This document shows positions 20,774-31,343 of a DNA stretch of 64,000 nt, in pieces (the stretch's first letter is position 1; each line of letters begins with the position of its first letter). The translations under genes and the position numbers were made by a program. The notes beneath the pieces were generated by a model. It made no database searches. It was not told the DNA's origin and saw only the letters and a program-made list of their open reading frames with translations. Source of the DNA: Vibrio sp. CDRSL-10 TSBA (GTDB lineage: Bacteria > Pseudomonadota > Gammaproteobacteria > Enterobacterales > Vibrionaceae); NCBI GenBank assembly GCA_039696685.1, contig CP155566.1, forward strand, positions 744,001 through 808,000. The letters run 5' to 3'.

Positions 20774-21332
20774 ATGGCTATCACTCAAATTGATAATAAG
20801 ACCGCGCTGATCGTGATTGATTTACAACACGGCATTGTTGCGCTGCCACCGCAGCAGACCGTTCCGGGTGTGCTGGAGAACGCAGCGCAGCTGATCAGCG
20901 CGTTTCATCAGCACCAGCAACCAGTCGTGTTGGTCAATGTGGCCGGTGCAGCGCCGGGTCGTTCTGACCGCGGTCTGGGGTCACATGGTTCGCTGCCGGA
21001 TAACTGGAGCACGCTGGTGGATGAACTGCCGCGCAGCGAGGATGAAATCCTGGTGACCAAAAAGAACTGGGGCGCGCTGATCAATACTGAACTGCATCAG
21101 CAGCTGCAAGCTCAGGGGGTAACTCAGGTGGTGGTGATTGGTATTGCGACCAGCATCGGGGTTGAATCGACCGCGCGTCAGGCGTTTGAGCTGGGTTATA
21201 ATGTCACCCTGTGCAGCGATGCCATGACCGATCTTAATCTCGATAACCACGCGCACAGCATTGCCGCGGTGTTCCCTATGCTGGGGGAAGTGGGCACGAC
21301 GCAGGATTTGCTCGACGTTTCTCAACCGCTGA
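20774..21332 (+). CDS. Isochorismatase-family cysteine hydrolase (extra T near the end)
   Basis: The protein resembles nicotinamidase/isochorismatase-like hydrolases, with ALIVIDLQHGIV carrying the aspartate, KKNWGAL carrying the lysine, and GIATSIGVESTARQAFELGY. The nucleophilic Cys of many relatives is replaced by Ser in the IATS position, so activity is uncertain. As written, the frame runs on to 21433 through its own terminator. Reading TTT at 21318-21320 as TT gives LLDVLNR and a stop at 21332, a 185-residue protein of normal size. This is another GTTC to GTTTC case. Confidence 0.82.
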
Positions 21333-21387
21333 GAGTGATTGTGCGAGGCTTATGGCGATATCCATTTGCTACCATTCGCCTGAAACG

Positions 21388-21419
21388 AAAAAAGCCCTGG
21401 CACTGCCAGGGCTTTGTTA
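21388..21419 (+). terminator. Terminator after the isochorismatase-family gene
   Basis: AAAGCCCTGGCA / TGCCAGGGCTTT form a long stem. The uncorrected reading frame of the upstream gene passes through it, which supports the corrected stop at 21332. Confidence 0.85.
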
Positions 21420-21485
21420 TTTGTCTTGCCTGAACACCGCGCGGTGTTCAGTTTTTACAGCAGTCAGCGCGGGCTGACCAGCGCC

Positions 21486-22289
21486 TTATTTCAGGATAGC
21501 GCTGTTGCCGTTTTCACGGATGTGCTTAAGAATCGCTTTCACACCACGTGGGCTTGAACCAACGATGTTGCCTGATTTCATGTAATCAGTACCGCCGGCA
21601 AAGTCAGTCAGGATTGCGCCAGCTTCACGGGCGATTAGTTCACCTGCTGCCATGTCCCAAGGTTTCAGGCCCAGCTCGAAGTAACCGTCAACACGGTTAG
21701 CCGCCAGGTAGCACAGGTCCAGTGCTGCAGAGCCGGTACGACGGAAGTCTGCACACTCAACGAACAGAGCTGACAGGATTTTCAGGTAAGATTCTGAGTG
21801 CTGTTTCTGTTTGAACGGGAAGCCAGTTGCCAGGATAGTGCCTTGCAGATCTTTCACTGGTTGAACGCGGATACGCGCGTTGTTCAGTTGTGCGCCTGAA
21901 CCACGTTGCGCGGTAAACAGTTCGTTCTGCATTGGGTCATAAACACAAGCAACTTCAGTTTTACCTTTAAAACGTACGGCGATAGATACCGCGAAGTGAG
22001 GTAAACCTTTCATGAAGTTAGTGGTGCCATCCAGTGGGTCGATGATCCATTGTACGTCTTTATCTTTACCTTCGATAAGACCGCCTTCTTCGGCAACGAT
22101 GCAGTGCTCAGGGTAAGAGCTTTGAATAGTCGCAATGATGATTGCTTCTGCTTCTTTGTCTACGTTAGTAACAAAGTCGTTCGTGCCTTTCTGAGTTGAT
22201 TCGATTTTCTCAGCATTTTCTAGAGATTTGGCAATATGGTTGCCTGCTTTTCGCGCAGCGCGAATAGCAATGTTTAGCATAGGATGCAT
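21486..22289 (-). CDS. suhB: Inositol-1-monophosphatase SuhB
   Basis: The 267-residue protein is an inositol monophosphatase-family enzyme that in E. coli also joins ribosomal-RNA antitermination complexes. Metal-binding motifs are VAEEGG, DPLDGTTNFMKGLPHF and the C-terminal KPWDMAAGELI. It is divergent from trmJ, as in many gamma-proteobacteria. It is full length and unbroken. Confidence 0.95.
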   Translation of the reverse strand: MHPMLNIAIRAARKAGNHIAKSLENAEKIESTQKGTNDFVTNVDKEAEAIIIATIQSSYPEHCIVAEEGGLIEGKDKDVQWIIDPLDGTTNFMKGLPHFAVSIAVRFKGKTEVACVYDPMQNELFTAQRGSGAQLNNARIRVQPVKDLQGTILATGFPFKQKQHSESYLKILSALFVECADFRRTGSAALDLCYLAANRVDGYFELGLKPWDMAAGELIAREAGAILTDFAGGTDYMKSGNIVGSSPRGVKAILKHIRENGNSAILK

Positions 22290-22468
22290 ACGGTTTTCCC
22301 AACGGATGTTAAAGAACGAAAAAGCGGGCGGCAGTATACCAAAACTTTACCAAAAGGGAAGTGGTTATTTTTTGTGCGCTTAACGACCAAGGCGGGAAAG
22401 GGTCTGACCATTTTACTCAGGTTTATGTTAATATTCGGGCGCGCTAATTTTAGGGGTGTAATAACGCA

Positions 22469-23200
22469 ATGTTAGACAATGTTAAGGTGGTTTTAGTCGG
22501 AACGTCGCATTCTGGCAATATCGGTTCCGCAGCTCGTGCTATGAAAGTCATGGGGCTGAAGCAAATGGTTCTGGTGGATCCGCAATGTGAAGTCGATGCT
22601 CAGGCCATCGCACTGGCCGCCGGTGCCAGTGATATTGCTCTCAACGCGCAGATTGTGACCTCGCTGGAACAGGCGGTGGATGACTGCGGCCTGGTGGTGG
22701 GCACCAGTGCGCGCTCGCGTACGCTGGAATGGCCGATGCTCGACCCGCGTGAATGTGGCGAAAAATTCGCCCAGGAAGGCCTGCATCACAAAGTTGCGAT
22801 CGTATTTGGTCGTGAACGGACTGGCCTGACCAACGAAGAGCTGCAAAAGTGCCATTATCACGTCGCGATTCCGGCCAATCCGGAATACAGTTCGCTCAAC
22901 CTGGCGATGGCCGTCCAGACGCTGTGCTACGAGATCCGCGTTGCGTATCTTAACCAGCAGCAGGCGCAGTTTGCACCGGCGCAGGAAGTGGAATACCCAC
23001 GTCATAACCAGTTGGAAATGTTCTACAGCCACCTTGAAAAGGTGTTGATTGATACCCAGTTCATTTCCGCCGACAAACCAGGCCAAGTGATGAACAAGTT
23101 ACGTCGCTTGTTTAGCCGTGCGCGACCTGAGGAGCAGGAACTGAATATATTGCGTGGTATATTAACTGCCGTTGAGAAAAATAAGCGCGATAATCAGTAA
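22469..23200 (+). CDS. trmJ: tRNA (cytidine/uridine-2'-O-)-methyltransferase TrmJ
   Basis: This SPOUT-class methyltransferase modifies the ribose at position 32 of tRNA. The 243-residue protein begins [30 protein letters not shown], and the knotted SAM-binding part carries [14 protein letters not shown] and [17 protein letters not shown]. It lies just before iscR in the usual order and is intact. Confidence 0.95.
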   Translation: MLDNVKVVLVGTSHSGNIGSAARAMKVMGLKQMVLVDPQCEVDAQAIALAAGASDIALNAQIVTSLEQAVDDCGLVVGTSARSRTLEWPMLDPRECGEKFAQEGLHHKVAIVFGRERTGLTNEELQKCHYHVAIPANPEYSSLNLAMAVQTLCYEIRVAYLNQQQAQFAPAQEVEYPRHNQLEMFYSHLEKVLIDTQFISADKPGQVMNKLRRLFSRARPEEQELNILRGILTAVEKNKRDNQ

Positions 23201-23237
23201 CGGCTGACATTATTGGCCATATCAATGGTAGGGTTAA

Positions 23238-23262
23238 ATACCCGAGTAATTTAGTCAAATAA
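23238..23262. promoter_or_regulatory. Putative IscR type-1 binding site, distal
   Basis: The 25 bases starting ATACCCGAGTAATTTAGTC match the type-1 IscR consensus as I recall it at 22 of 25 positions. It abuts a second, stronger palindromic site and lies 68 bases before the iscR start codon. Confidence 0.65.
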
Positions 23263-23287
23263 ATACTTGACCATATTGGTCAGGTAT
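23263..23287. promoter_or_regulatory. Putative IscR type-1 binding site, proximal
   Basis: ATACTTGACC, a five-base spacer and GGTCAGGTAT form a near-perfect palindrome of the [2Fe-2S]-IscR operator type. Its TTGACC could double as the -35 element. It predicts feedback repression of the isc operon when Fe-S supply is adequate. Confidence 0.8.
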
Positions 23288-23329
23288 GGAACACTCCTAA
23301 CCACAGAAACAATGTGGATACGGTGTGAT

Positions 23330-23851
23330 ATGAGACTTACATCTAAAGGAAGATATGCAGTAACGGCCATGTTAGATGTGGCTCTGCATTCGCAACAGAA
23401 CCCAGTGCCACTGGCGGACATTTCAGAACGTCAGGGTATTTCGCTTTCTTACTTAGAACAGTTGTTTTCTAAGCTACGTAAAGCAGGCTTGGTGGCCAGT
23501 GTACGCGGACCTGGTGGCGGTTACCGCCTCGGCGCGAATGCCAACACGATTTCAATCGGTACTGTGATTGCAGCGGTTGATGAATCCGTGGATGCAACCA
23601 AGTGTAACGGCAAAGGTGATTGCCAGGGTGGAACCCGTTGTTTGACCCACACATTGTGGCGTGACCTAAGCTCACGCATCAGCGACTTCCTCAACAACAT
23701 CACTCTGGGTGAGTTGATGATTGATAACGAAGTTTTAGAGATTTCAGACCGCCAGGATATTGGTCTAGCGGTTAACCAAGGGGTTTCCCAGAAGAAATCA
23801 AATACCGTCACTATCGGTGCGGCACCCGTTGGTATTAACGTTCGCTCATAG
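23330..23851 (+). CDS. iscR: Fe-S cluster-sensing regulator IscR
   Basis: The 173-residue Rrf2-family regulator starts [16 protein letters not shown]. It has a winged helix and the cluster ligands C92, C98, C104 and H107 ([17 protein letters not shown]). It represses the isc operon when it carries [2Fe-2S]. The long open frame upstream includes the operator region and is not translated in my reading. iscS follows after 26 bases. Confidence 0.96.
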   Translation: MRLTSKGRYAVTAMLDVALHSQQNPVPLADISERQGISLSYLEQLFSKLRKAGLVASVRGPGGGYRLGANANTISIGTVIAAVDESVDATKCNGKGDCQGGTRCLTHTLWRDLSSRISDFLNNITLGELMIDNEVLEISDRQDIGLAVNQGVSQKKSNTVTIGAAPVGINVRS

Positions 23852-23877
23852 CGGCAATGTTTACATTGGAGTAAAAA

Positions 23878-25092
23878 ATGAAACTGCCTATTTATTTAGA
23901 CTATTCAGCAACAACACCTGTAGACCCACGTGTTGCTGAAAAGATGGTTCAGTGCATGACGATGGACGGCAACTTCGGTAACCCGGCATCGCGCTCTCAC
24001 CGTTATGGCTGGCAGGCAGAAGAAGCGGTAGATGCCGCACGTGAGCAAATTGCCGATCTTCTGAATGCAGACCCGCGTGAAATCGTATTCACGTCTGGTG
24101 CGACTGAATCTGACAACCTGGCGATTAAAGGTGCTGCCCACTTCTACAGCAAGAAAGGCAAGCACATCATCACCTGCAAAACCGAACACAAAGCGGTTCT
24201 GGATACCACTCGTCAGCTTGAGCGTGAAGGCTTTGAGGTGACTTACTTCGAGCCTGAGTCAAATGGTCTGATCGACCTGGCTAAGCTGGAAGCTGCGATG
24301 CGTGACGACACCGTTCTGGTTTCTATCATGCACGTGAACAACGAAATCGGTGTTATCCAGGATATCGCCGCGATTGGTGAACTGTGCCGTGCACGTAAAA
24401 TCGTGTTCCACGTTGACGCAGCCCAGTCAGCAGGCAAATTGCCTATCGATGTTCAGGAAGTGAAAGCTGACCTGATTTCTCTGTCTGCACACAAAATCTA
24501 CGGCCCGAAAGGTATCGGTGCGCTGTACGTGCGTCGTAAGCCGCGTATCCGTCTGGAAGCGCAAATGCACGGCGGCGGTCACGAGCGTGGTTTCCGTTCA
24601 GGTACTCTGGCGACTCACCAGATTGTTGGTATGGGCGAAGCGTTCCACATCGCTAAGCAAGACATGCAGAAAGATTACGATCACGCTCTGGCACTGCGTA
24701 ACCGCATGCTGGATGGCCTGAAAGATATGGAAGCCGTGACCATCAACGGTGACCTGGAACAGCGTGTTCCGCACAACCTCAACATCAGCTTTGCGTTTGT
24801 TGAAGGTGAATCACTGCTGATGGCACTGAAAGACATCGCAGTATCTTCAGGCAGTGCGTGTACATCAGCCAGTCTGGAACCATCGTACGTACTGCGTGCG
24901 CTGGGTCTGAATGACGAACTGGCTCACAGCTCAATTCGTTTCTCATTCGGTCGTTTTACGACGGAAGAAGAAGTAGACTACGCAGTCGAACTGATTCGTG
25001 TAGCAGTCAACAAACTACGCGACATGTCTCCTCTATGGGATATGTATAAAGAGGGTGTGGACCTGAGTACCGTTGAATGGGCTCACCACTAA
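23878..25092 (+). CDS. iscS: Cysteine desulfurase IscS
   Basis: IscS is a PLP enzyme that takes sulfur from cysteine for Fe-S clusters and tRNA thiolation. The 404-residue protein has the PLP lysine K206 in [11 protein letters not shown]. The persulfide cysteine lies in [14 protein letters not shown]; equal length to the E. coli protein puts it at residue 328. It is intact and lies between iscR and iscU. Confidence 0.97.
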   Translation: MKLPIYLDYSATTPVDPRVAEKMVQCMTMDGNFGNPASRSHRYGWQAEEAVDAAREQIADLLNADPREIVFTSGATESDNLAIKGAAHFYSKKGKHIITCKTEHKAVLDTTRQLEREGFEVTYFEPESNGLIDLAKLEAAMRDDTVLVSIMHVNNEIGVIQDIAAIGELCRARKIVFHVDAAQSAGKLPIDVQEVKADLISLSAHKIYGPKGIGALYVRRKPRIRLEAQMHGGGHERGFRSGTLATHQIVGMGEAFHIAKQDMQKDYDHALALRNRMLDGLKDMEAVTINGDLEQRVPHNLNISFAFVEGESLLMALKDIAVSSGSACTSASLEPSYVLRALGLNDELAHSSIRFSFGRFTTEEEVDYAVELIRVAVNKLRDMSPLWDMYKEGVDLSTVEWAHH

Positions 25093-25128
25093 TCGTTCCA
25101 GGGATATAGAGGATTTGAGGTAACTATC

Positions 25129-25512
25129 ATGGCATACAGCGAAAAAGTAATTGATCACTACGAGAACCCACGTAACGTTGGTTCATTTGACAAAGAAGAC
25201 CCATCAATCGGCAGCGGCATGGTTGGTGCTCCGGCTTGTGGCGACGTAATGCGTCTGCAAATCAAAGTATCACCGGAAGGCATCATCGAAGATGCAAAAT
25301 TCAAAACCTACGGTTGCGGTAGTGCTATCGCGTCCAGCTCACTGGTAACAGAGTGGGTTAAAGGTAAATCTATCGATGAAGCGGCTGCTATTAAGAACGC
25401 TGAAATCGCAGAAGAACTGGAATTGCCACCAGTGAAAGTTCACTGTTCAATTCTGGCAGAAGACGCGATCAAAGCCGCCGTTGCGGATTACAAGAAAAAA
25501 CACGATCAGTAA
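25129..25512 (+). CDS. iscU: Fe-S cluster scaffold IscU
   Basis: Clusters are assembled on this 127-residue scaffold. The three ligand cysteines are C37 (APACGDV), C63 (YGCGSA) and C106 (KVHCSIL), and the HscA-recognition motif LPPVK is at residues 99-103. All are in the expected places. Confidence 0.97.
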   Translation: MAYSEKVIDHYENPRNVGSFDKEDPSIGSGMVGAPACGDVMRLQIKVSPEGIIEDAKFKTYGCGSAIASSSLVTEWVKGKSIDEAAAIKNAEIAEELELPPVKVHCSILAEDAIKAAVADYKKKHDQ

Positions 25513-25572
25513 TTTATGTGGGAGCAGGGTGCTGCTCCCCCCCTTTATTCATTGACAGTCAAAGGTTGTAAC

Positions 25573-25896
25573 ATGGCCATTACCCTAACAGAAACCGCAG
25601 CAAACCGAGTGAGATCCTTCCTTGACAATCGTGGCAAGGGCATTGGATTACGTTTGGGCGTAAAAACGACGGGCTGCTCTGGTATGGCTTACGTGTTGGA
25701 GTTCGTTGACGAACTCAACGAGGAAGATGAGGTGTTCGAAGATCACGGAGTGAAAGTGATCATCGATGCGAAGAGCCTGGTTTATCTCGACGGCACTCAG
25801 CTTGATTACAAGAAAGAAGGGTTAAACGAAGGCTTTGAATTTGACAACCCAAATTCGAAAAGTGAATGTGGTTGCGGTGAAAGCTTCAACGTTTAA
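25573..25896 (+). CDS. iscA: A-type Fe-S carrier IscA
   Basis: The 107-residue carrier has its three conserved cysteines at C35 (TTGCSGMAY), C99 and C101 (ECGCGESF). The ATG at 25573 begins [12 protein letters not shown] as in the family; the open frame before it is ignored. A 191-bp gap without a gene separates it from hscB. Confidence 0.95.
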   Translation: MAITLTETAANRVRSFLDNRGKGIGLRLGVKTTGCSGMAYVLEFVDELNEEDEVFEDHGVKVIIDAKSLVYLDGTQLDYKKEGLNEGFEFDNPNSKSECGCGESFNV

Positions 25897-26087
25897 CGGT
25901 TGTCTCCCGGTGAGTTGAGTCATTGTCTGATGATGACGTTCGTTTGACTGGCCAGGTGTGATGTCGATGGCATCCCCCAAGCCCTGAGCGCATCATCCGT
26001 TACTGACTGGTTCTGACCGGGGCATCATATCGGTGTTTTGGCGGACGTTTAGTACGGCCAGAGCTCGACCATAGGGACCGGTTTTAC

Positions 26088-26603
26088 ATGAATTACTTTG
26101 AATTATTTGGGCTACCAACTCAGTTTGATCTGGATGGTAGCCTTCTTTCTTCTCAGTTTCGCGAGTTGCAGAGACGTTTCCACCCGGATAACTTTGCCAC
26201 CGCCTCTGAGCGCGACCGTTTGATGGCGGTACAGAAAGCGGCGCAGATTAATGACGCCCATCAAGTGTTAAAAAGCCCAATTAACCGCGCCGAATACCTG
26301 TTGTCACTCAACGGGGTAGAGTTACGTGGCGAGCAGCAGACGCTGCAGGATCCGATGTTCCTGATGGAACAGATGGAACTGCGTGAGGAACTTGAAGCGG
26401 TTGAACACAGCGCAGATCCGGAAAGTGCCCTGTTTGATTTCGATGCGAAAGTGAGCCGCATGTACAAACAGCATTTAGCTCAGGTAGAACAGGAGCTGAA
26501 TGAGATGCAATGGGATGTCGCTGCTGACACCGTTCGTAAGCTCAAATTTATTGCCAAATTAAAAAATGAAATAGAACGAGTCGAAGACAAACTGCTCGGC
26601 TAA
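26088..26603 (+). CDS. hscB: Fe-S co-chaperone HscB
   Basis: The 171-residue protein has an N-terminal J-domain with the HPD motif (RRFHPDNFATAS) and a C-terminal helical domain that binds IscU. It stimulates HscA, encoded 21 bases downstream. It is intact. Confidence 0.95.
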   Translation: MNYFELFGLPTQFDLDGSLLSSQFRELQRRFHPDNFATASERDRLMAVQKAAQINDAHQVLKSPINRAEYLLSLNGVELRGEQQTLQDPMFLMEQMELREELEAVEHSADPESALFDFDAKVSRMYKQHLAQVEQELNEMQWDVAADTVRKLKFIAKLKNEIERVEDKLLG

Positions 26604-26624
26604 TTCAAATAAAAGGACCCATCC

Positions 26625-28479
26625 ATGGCATTACTTCAGATTGCAGAACCCGGCCAAAGCTCAGCACCGCACCAGCACAAGCTGGCGGCGGGCATTGACC
26701 TGGGAACCACCAACTCGCTGGTTGCTTCGGTTCGAAGTGGGACAGCGTCTACCTTGGTCGACCAGCAGGGCAGAAGCATTCTGCCATCCGTAGTCAACTA
26801 CGCTGGCGACGAGATTTGTGTGGGTTACGACGCACGAGATAAAGCGCAGGCAGATCCGGAAAACACCATTATTTCGGTGAAACGTCTGCTGGGCCGTTCA
26901 TTGCAGGATATCCAGCAGCGTTACAGCAACCTGCCATACCACTTCAAAGCCAGTGATAATGGCTTACCTGTGATGCAAACCGCACGCGGTGACAAAAACC
27001 CGATTCAGGTTTCTGCTGATATTCTGAAAGCGTTAGGCCAGCGCGCCGAGCACACCCTGGGTGGTGAAACTGGCGGGCGTGGTGATCACTGTCCCTGCGT
27101 ATTTTGATGATGCCCAGCGTGTCGGCACCAAAGATGCCGCCAGCCTGGCTGGTCTGCATGTACTGCGCCTGCTCAATGAACCAACCGCTGCTGCAATTGC
27201 CTACGGCCTGGACTCCGGTCAGGAAGGCGTGATTGCGGTTTACGATCTGGGCGGTGGTACCTTTGATATTTCCATTCTGCGCCTGTCGAAAGGGGTGTTT
27301 GAAGTACTGGCGACCGGTGGCGATTCTGCCCTGGGCGGTGATGACTTTGACCACCTGATTGCGGACCACCTGCAACAGATGAGCGGCCAGACCGGCAAAC
27401 TGAGCGCGGAAAATTACCGCAGCCTGCTGAACGCCGCGACCGCAGCGAAAATTGCCCTGACCGACAGCGCAGAGACCGAAGTATCGGTACTGGGGTGGAG
27501 TGGTACGTTAAGCCGCGAAACGCTCAACGAACTGATTCAGCCTTTGGTGAAAAAGACCCTGCTGTCTTGCCGCCGCGCATTGAAAGATGCAGATGTCAGC
27601 GCTGATGAAGTGCTGGAAGTGGTGATGGTCGGTGGTTCAACCCGCACGCCTTATGTGCGTGACATGGTGGGCGAATTCTTTGGCCGTACCCCGCTGACCA
27701 GCATTAACCCGGATGAAGTGGTGGCGATTGGCGCTGCGATTCAGGCCGATATCCTGGCCGGTAACAAACCGGATTCAGAGATGCTGCTGCTGGATGTGAT
27801 TCCGCTGTCCCTCGGTATTGAAACCATGGGTGGCCTGGTGGAAAAAATCATTCCGCGTAACACCACAATCCCTGTCGCCCGCGCGCAGGAATTTACCACC
27901 TTCAAAGACGGCCAGACCGCAATGAGCGTGCACGTGGTGCAGGGTGAACGTGAACTGGTCGACGATTGTCGTTCTCTGGCGCGTTTCTCGCTGAAAGGCA
28001 TTCCGCCGATGGCAGCCGGTGCGGCGCACATTCGCGTCACCTACCAGGTCGATGCCGATGGCCTGCTGTCTGTGACGGCGATGGAAAAAAGTACTGGCGT
28101 GCACTCCGAAATTCAGGTCAAACCGTCTTACGGTCTGAGCGATAATGAAGTGGCGGACATGCTGAAAGATTCGATGGCCCATGCCAAAGATGATATGCAG
28201 GCCCGTGCTCTGGTTGAGCAACGTGTTGAAGCGGACCGCGTGATTGAAGGTCTGATTTCAGCGCTGCAGGCAGACGGTGATGACCTGCTCAATGAGCAAG
28301 AGCGTCAGGCACTGCTGCAGGCAATTGAAAGCCTGATTGAACTGCGCAATGGCGATAATGCTGATGCGATTGAGCAGGGAATTAAAGATACCGACAAAGC
28401 CAGTCAGGATTTTGCCTCACGTCGTATGGATAAATCCATTCGTGCGGCACTGGCCGGTCATTCTGTTGACGAGATTTAA
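26625..28479 (+). CDS. hscA: Fe-S chaperone HscA (frame broken by one extra A)
   Basis: HscA is the Hsp70-class chaperone that releases clusters from IscU. The nucleotide-binding domain begins [12 protein letters not shown] and the substrate domain ends near residue 617. The frame breaks at 27067-27069. Reading AAA as AA restores [15 protein letters not shown], and the joined protein has the normal length. The error is GAAC to GAAAC. The rest of the isc operon is intact, so a real loss of hscA alone is improbable. Confidence 0.93.
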
Positions 28480-28492
28480 AGAGATTATAACC

Positions 28493-28831
28493 ATGCCAAA
28501 GATTATTGTTTTGCCTCATGAATCCCTTTGTCCTGAAGGCGCAGTGTTAGAAGCGCAACCAGGAGAAACCATTCTGGATGTGGCACTAAAAAACGGTATC
28601 AGTATTGACCATGCGTGTGAGAAATCATGTGCGTGTACCACTTGCCACTGTATTGTTCGTGAAGGTTTTGATTCACTGGAAGAGAGTGACGAGCTGGAAG
28701 ATGATATGCTGGATAAAGCATGGGGTCTGGAGCCGGAATCTCGTCTGAGCTGTCAGGCCCGGGTTGCGGATGAAGACCTGGTGGTCGAGATTCCTAAGTA
28801 CTCGCTCAACCACGCCAGCGAAGATCATTAA
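28493..28831 (+). CDS. fdx: Isc-type [2Fe-2S] ferredoxin
   Basis: The 112-residue adrenodoxin-like ferredoxin supplies electrons for cluster assembly. Cluster ligands are C42, C48, C51 and C87 (HACEKSCACTTCHC and RLSCQA). The ATG at 28493, 13 bases after hscA, gives the family start MPKIIVLPHE. Confidence 0.96.
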   Translation: MPKIIVLPHESLCPEGAVLEAQPGETILDVALKNGISIDHACEKSCACTTCHCIVREGFDSLEESDELEDDMLDKAWGLEPESRLSCQARVADEDLVVEIPKYSLNHASEDH

Positions 28832-28892
28832 TTTAACTTAATCGGCCCTGCTTCCTCACGGATGCGGGGCGTTTTATCCTAGGAACGATGCT

Positions 28893-29087
28893 ATGAAATG
28901 GACCGACTCACGCGACATCGCGATTGAACTGTGCGACCTGTATCCGGACATTGATCCGCAAACAGTACGCTTTACTGACTTGCATCAGTGGATTCTGGAT
29001 CTGGAAGATTTTGATGATGAGCCTAACCACTCAAATGAAAAGATTCTGGAAGCCGTTATCCTGTGCTGGATGGATGAGCGCGATTAA
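28893..29087 (+). CDS. iscX: Fe-S assembly protein IscX
   Basis: The 64-residue acidic protein binds IscS and modulates cluster assembly. It begins [13 protein letters not shown] and ends [10 protein letters not shown], as in the family. The 61-bp gap after fdx contains a weak GC hairpin (GCCCTGC / GCGGGGC followed by TTTT), which may lower its expression relative to the genes before it. Confidence 0.93.
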   Translation: MKWTDSRDIAIELCDLYPDIDPQTVRFTDLHQWILDLEDFDDEPNHSNEKILEAVILCWMDERD

Positions 29088-29216
29088 GCTCAAGCCTTGA
29101 TTCTGGAAACCATCAGCGTGGCCGCCATTGATCGGCAATCATTCAGATATGCGCAGCCATTAAGATGGAAACCACGAGCTTGGAAATAAAGCCAAGTTAA
29201 CAGTTTTGAGCAAAAG

Positions 29217-29243
29217 AAACGGGCCAAATGGTCCGTTTTTTTA
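29217..29243 (+). terminator. isc operon terminator
   Basis: AACGGGCC / GGTCCGTT pair with one G-T wobble and run into seven T, about 130 bases after iscX. TTGACA at 29249 follows and could start the pepB promoter. Confidence 0.8.
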
Positions 29244-29337
29244 TCAATTTGACATTTTTACCTGACAAAATGCTAACATCCGAACGTTCATTATTCGACG
29301 TGGCCAAGCAATGCCACGATAAAGACAAGGAGTAACC

Positions 29338-30630
29338 ATGTCTACACAGATGTCTGTATTTATTAGCCAAGAATCTGCCCAGCCTCAGTGGGGAGAGAAG
29401 GCACTTATTTCGTTTTCTGAACAGGGTGCAACCATTCACCTCGATCAAACCCATGATCTGGGCGCTATTCAACGTGCCGCGCGTAAACTCGATAGTCAGG
29501 GTCTGCGTGCGTTACTGCTCGACGGTGAAGGCTGGACTCTGGAAGCTATCTGGGCGTTTTACCAGGGCTACCGTGATGCCAAGCGCAAGAACACGCTGGA
29601 GTGGAACGCTCTGGCCGCTGCAGAAGAGAATGAACTGCAGGCGCGCATCAAAACCTCTGACTGGACGCGCGACATCATCAACAAAAGTGCCGAAGAAGTG
29701 GCACCGCGTCAACTGGCCACGATGGCGGCTGAATTCATCAAGTCGCTGGCACCTGATGCGGTGTCTTACCGCATCGTGAAAGATAAAGATCTGCTCACCG
29801 AAGGCTGGGAAGGTATTTACGCGGTTGGCCGTGGTTCAGAGCGCACGTCAGCGATGCTGCAACTCGACTTTAACCCGACTGGTGATGAAAACGCACCTGT
29901 GTTCGCTTGTCTGGTCGGTAAAGGTATCACTTTCGACTCCGGCGGTTACAGCCTCAAGCCATCGAACTTCATGACCGCGATGAAATCGGACATGGGTGGT
30001 TCTGCGACCGTGACCGGCGCACTGGGTCTGGCGATTCTGCGCGGCTTCAATAAGCGGGTAAAACTGATCCTGTGCTGCGCGGAAAACATGGTTTCCGGCC
30101 GCGCACTAAAACTGGGTGATGTGATCACGTACAAAAACGGTAGAACCGTTGAGATCATGAACACCGATGCTGAAGGTCGCCTGGTACTGGCGGATGGTCT
30201 GATCTACGCGTCAGAGCAGAAACCAGAGCTGATTATTGACTGTGCGACACTGACAGGCGCGGCGAAAAACGCGCTGGGTAACGATTACCACGCGCTGCTG
30301 AGCTTTGACGACCAGTTGTCGCATAACGCGCTGATGGCTGCGAAAGAAGAACACGAAGGTCTGTGGCCACTGCCACTGGCCGATTTCCACCGTGAGATGC
30401 TGCCATCGAACTTTGCTGATCTGTCGAACATCAGCTCAGGTGATTATTCACCGGGTGCCAGCACCGCTGCGGCCTTCCTGTCGTACTTTGTCGATAACTA
30501 CAAGCAGGGTTGGCTGCACGTCGATTGTGCGGCGACTTACCGCAAGTCAGCCAGCGATAAATGGGGCGCAGGCGCAACCGGTACTGGTATCCGTACCGTC
30601 GCACGCATCCTGATGGATGAAGCCAAGTAA
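29338..30630 (+). CDS. pepB: Peptidase B (leucyl aminopeptidase family)
   Basis: This M17 metallo-aminopeptidase of 430 residues removes N-terminal residues from peptides in the cytosol. Metal and catalytic motifs are [25 protein letters not shown] and the signature [12 protein letters not shown]. The enterobacterial homologue also follows iscX. The start has an AAGGAG site at ideal spacing. Confidence 0.93.
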   Translation: MSTQMSVFISQESAQPQWGEKALISFSEQGATIHLDQTHDLGAIQRAARKLDSQGLRALLLDGEGWTLEAIWAFYQGYRDAKRKNTLEWNALAAAEENELQARIKTSDWTRDIINKSAEEVAPRQLATMAAEFIKSLAPDAVSYRIVKDKDLLTEGWEGIYAVGRGSERTSAMLQLDFNPTGDENAPVFACLVGKGITFDSGGYSLKPSNFMTAMKSDMGGSATVTGALGLAILRGFNKRVKLILCCAENMVSGRALKLGDVITYKNGRTVEIMNTDAEGRLVLADGLIYASEQKPELIIDCATLTGAAKNALGNDYHALLSFDDQLSHNALMAAKEEHEGLWPLPLADFHREMLPSNFADLSNISSGDYSPGASTAAAFLSYFVDNYKQGWLHVDCAATYRKSASDKWGAGATGTGIRTVARILMDEAK

Positions 30631-30645
30631 ACCCATCCCGTCATC

Positions 30646-30728
30646 AGGGCAGCCTGAGTTGCCCTGAAGACCGCTCTCAGGGGCCGAAGGCCGGTGTTTG
30701 CCACCGGTATACGGAGTGAGAGGGCGGT
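30646..30728. other. Structured region between pepB and ndk
   Basis: Three nested or adjacent hairpins are visible. AGGGCA / TGCCCT pair at 30646-30665. An outer stem pairs ACCGCTCTCA (30670) with TGAGAGGGCGGT (ending 30728) with a two-base bulge. An inner stem CCGGTG / CACCGG lies at 30691-30707. None has a T run. It could be a leader, an RNA-processing element or a dispersed repeat. Confidence 0.45.
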
Positions 30729-30764
30729 AAATAACTAAAATAGTCAATAAAGGACATCTATCTT

Positions 30765-31196
30765 ATGGCTCTTGAAAGAACATTTTCGATTATTAAGCCT
30801 GACGCAGTAGAACGTAATCTGATCGGCGAAATTTACCATCGAATGGAAAAAGCGGGTCTGCGCATCATCGCCGCTAAAATGGTGCAGTTGAATGATGAGC
30901 AGGCGAGTGGTTTCTATGCTGAGCACGAAGGCAAAGAGTTCTTCGCGCCACTGAAAGAATTCATGACGTCTGGTCCTATCATGGTTCAGGTACTGGAAGG
31001 CGAGAACGCGATTGCCCGTTACCGTGAGCTGATGGGTAAAACCAACCCGGAACAGGCGGCGTGTGGCACACTGCGTGCGGACTATGCAATCAGCATGCGT
31101 CTGAACTCAGTGCACGGCAGCGACAGCCCGGAATCGGCAGCGCGTGAAATCGAGTTTTTCTTTCCGCAATCTGAAATTTGCCCACGCACTAAATAA
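30765..31196 (+). CDS. ndk: Nucleoside-diphosphate kinase
   Basis: The 143-residue enzyme transfers gamma-phosphates among nucleotides. The active-site histidine is H117 in SVHGSDS, and the P-site residues [12 protein letters not shown] are at the start. The tail CPRTK is typical of gamma-proteobacterial Ndk. Short tandem repeats begin right at its stop codon. Confidence 0.96.
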   Translation: MALERTFSIIKPDAVERNLIGEIYHRMEKAGLRIIAAKMVQLNDEQASGFYAEHEGKEFFAPLKEFMTSGPIMVQVLEGENAIARYRELMGKTNPEQAACGTLRADYAISMRLNSVHGSDSPESAAREIEFFFPQSEICPRTK

Positions 31197-31222
31197 GCAA
31201 ATAAGCAAATAAGTAGATAAGC
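31191..31222. repeat. Four 8-bp tandem repeats at the ndk stop codon
   Basis: AAATAAGC, AAATAAGC, AAATAAGT and AGATAAGC start at 31191, 31199, 31207 and 31215. The first unit contains the last sense codon and stop of ndk. Confidence 0.75.
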
Positions 31223-31244
31223 AGGTTTGTCATTGATTGGCGCT

Positions 31245-31290
31245 TAGCAAGTCAGTGAGTGACCACCTAGCAAGTCACTGAGTGACACTT
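31245..31290. repeat. Two 23-bp tandem repeats after ndk
   Basis: Units at 31245 and 31268 begin TAGCAAGTCA and differ at only a few bases, including one within the CAGTGAGTGAC / CACTGAGTGAC core. The gap from ndk to rlmN (31197-31526) has no gene. Confidence 0.75.
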
Positions 31291-31317
31291 AACTAGTCAG
31301 TCGCAATTGGCCGGTTG

Positions 31318-31343
31318 TAAGCTCTCTTCGGAGGGCTTTTTTG
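31318..31343 (+). terminator. ndk terminator
   Basis: AAGCTCTC, a TTCG loop and GAGGGCTT form a stem with G-T pairs, followed by a T run. Confidence 0.7.

Noticed and set aside
25897..26087. A missing gene between iscA and hscB
   Set aside because: The 191-bp gap has no ORF of note in any frame and the isc gene set is otherwise complete.
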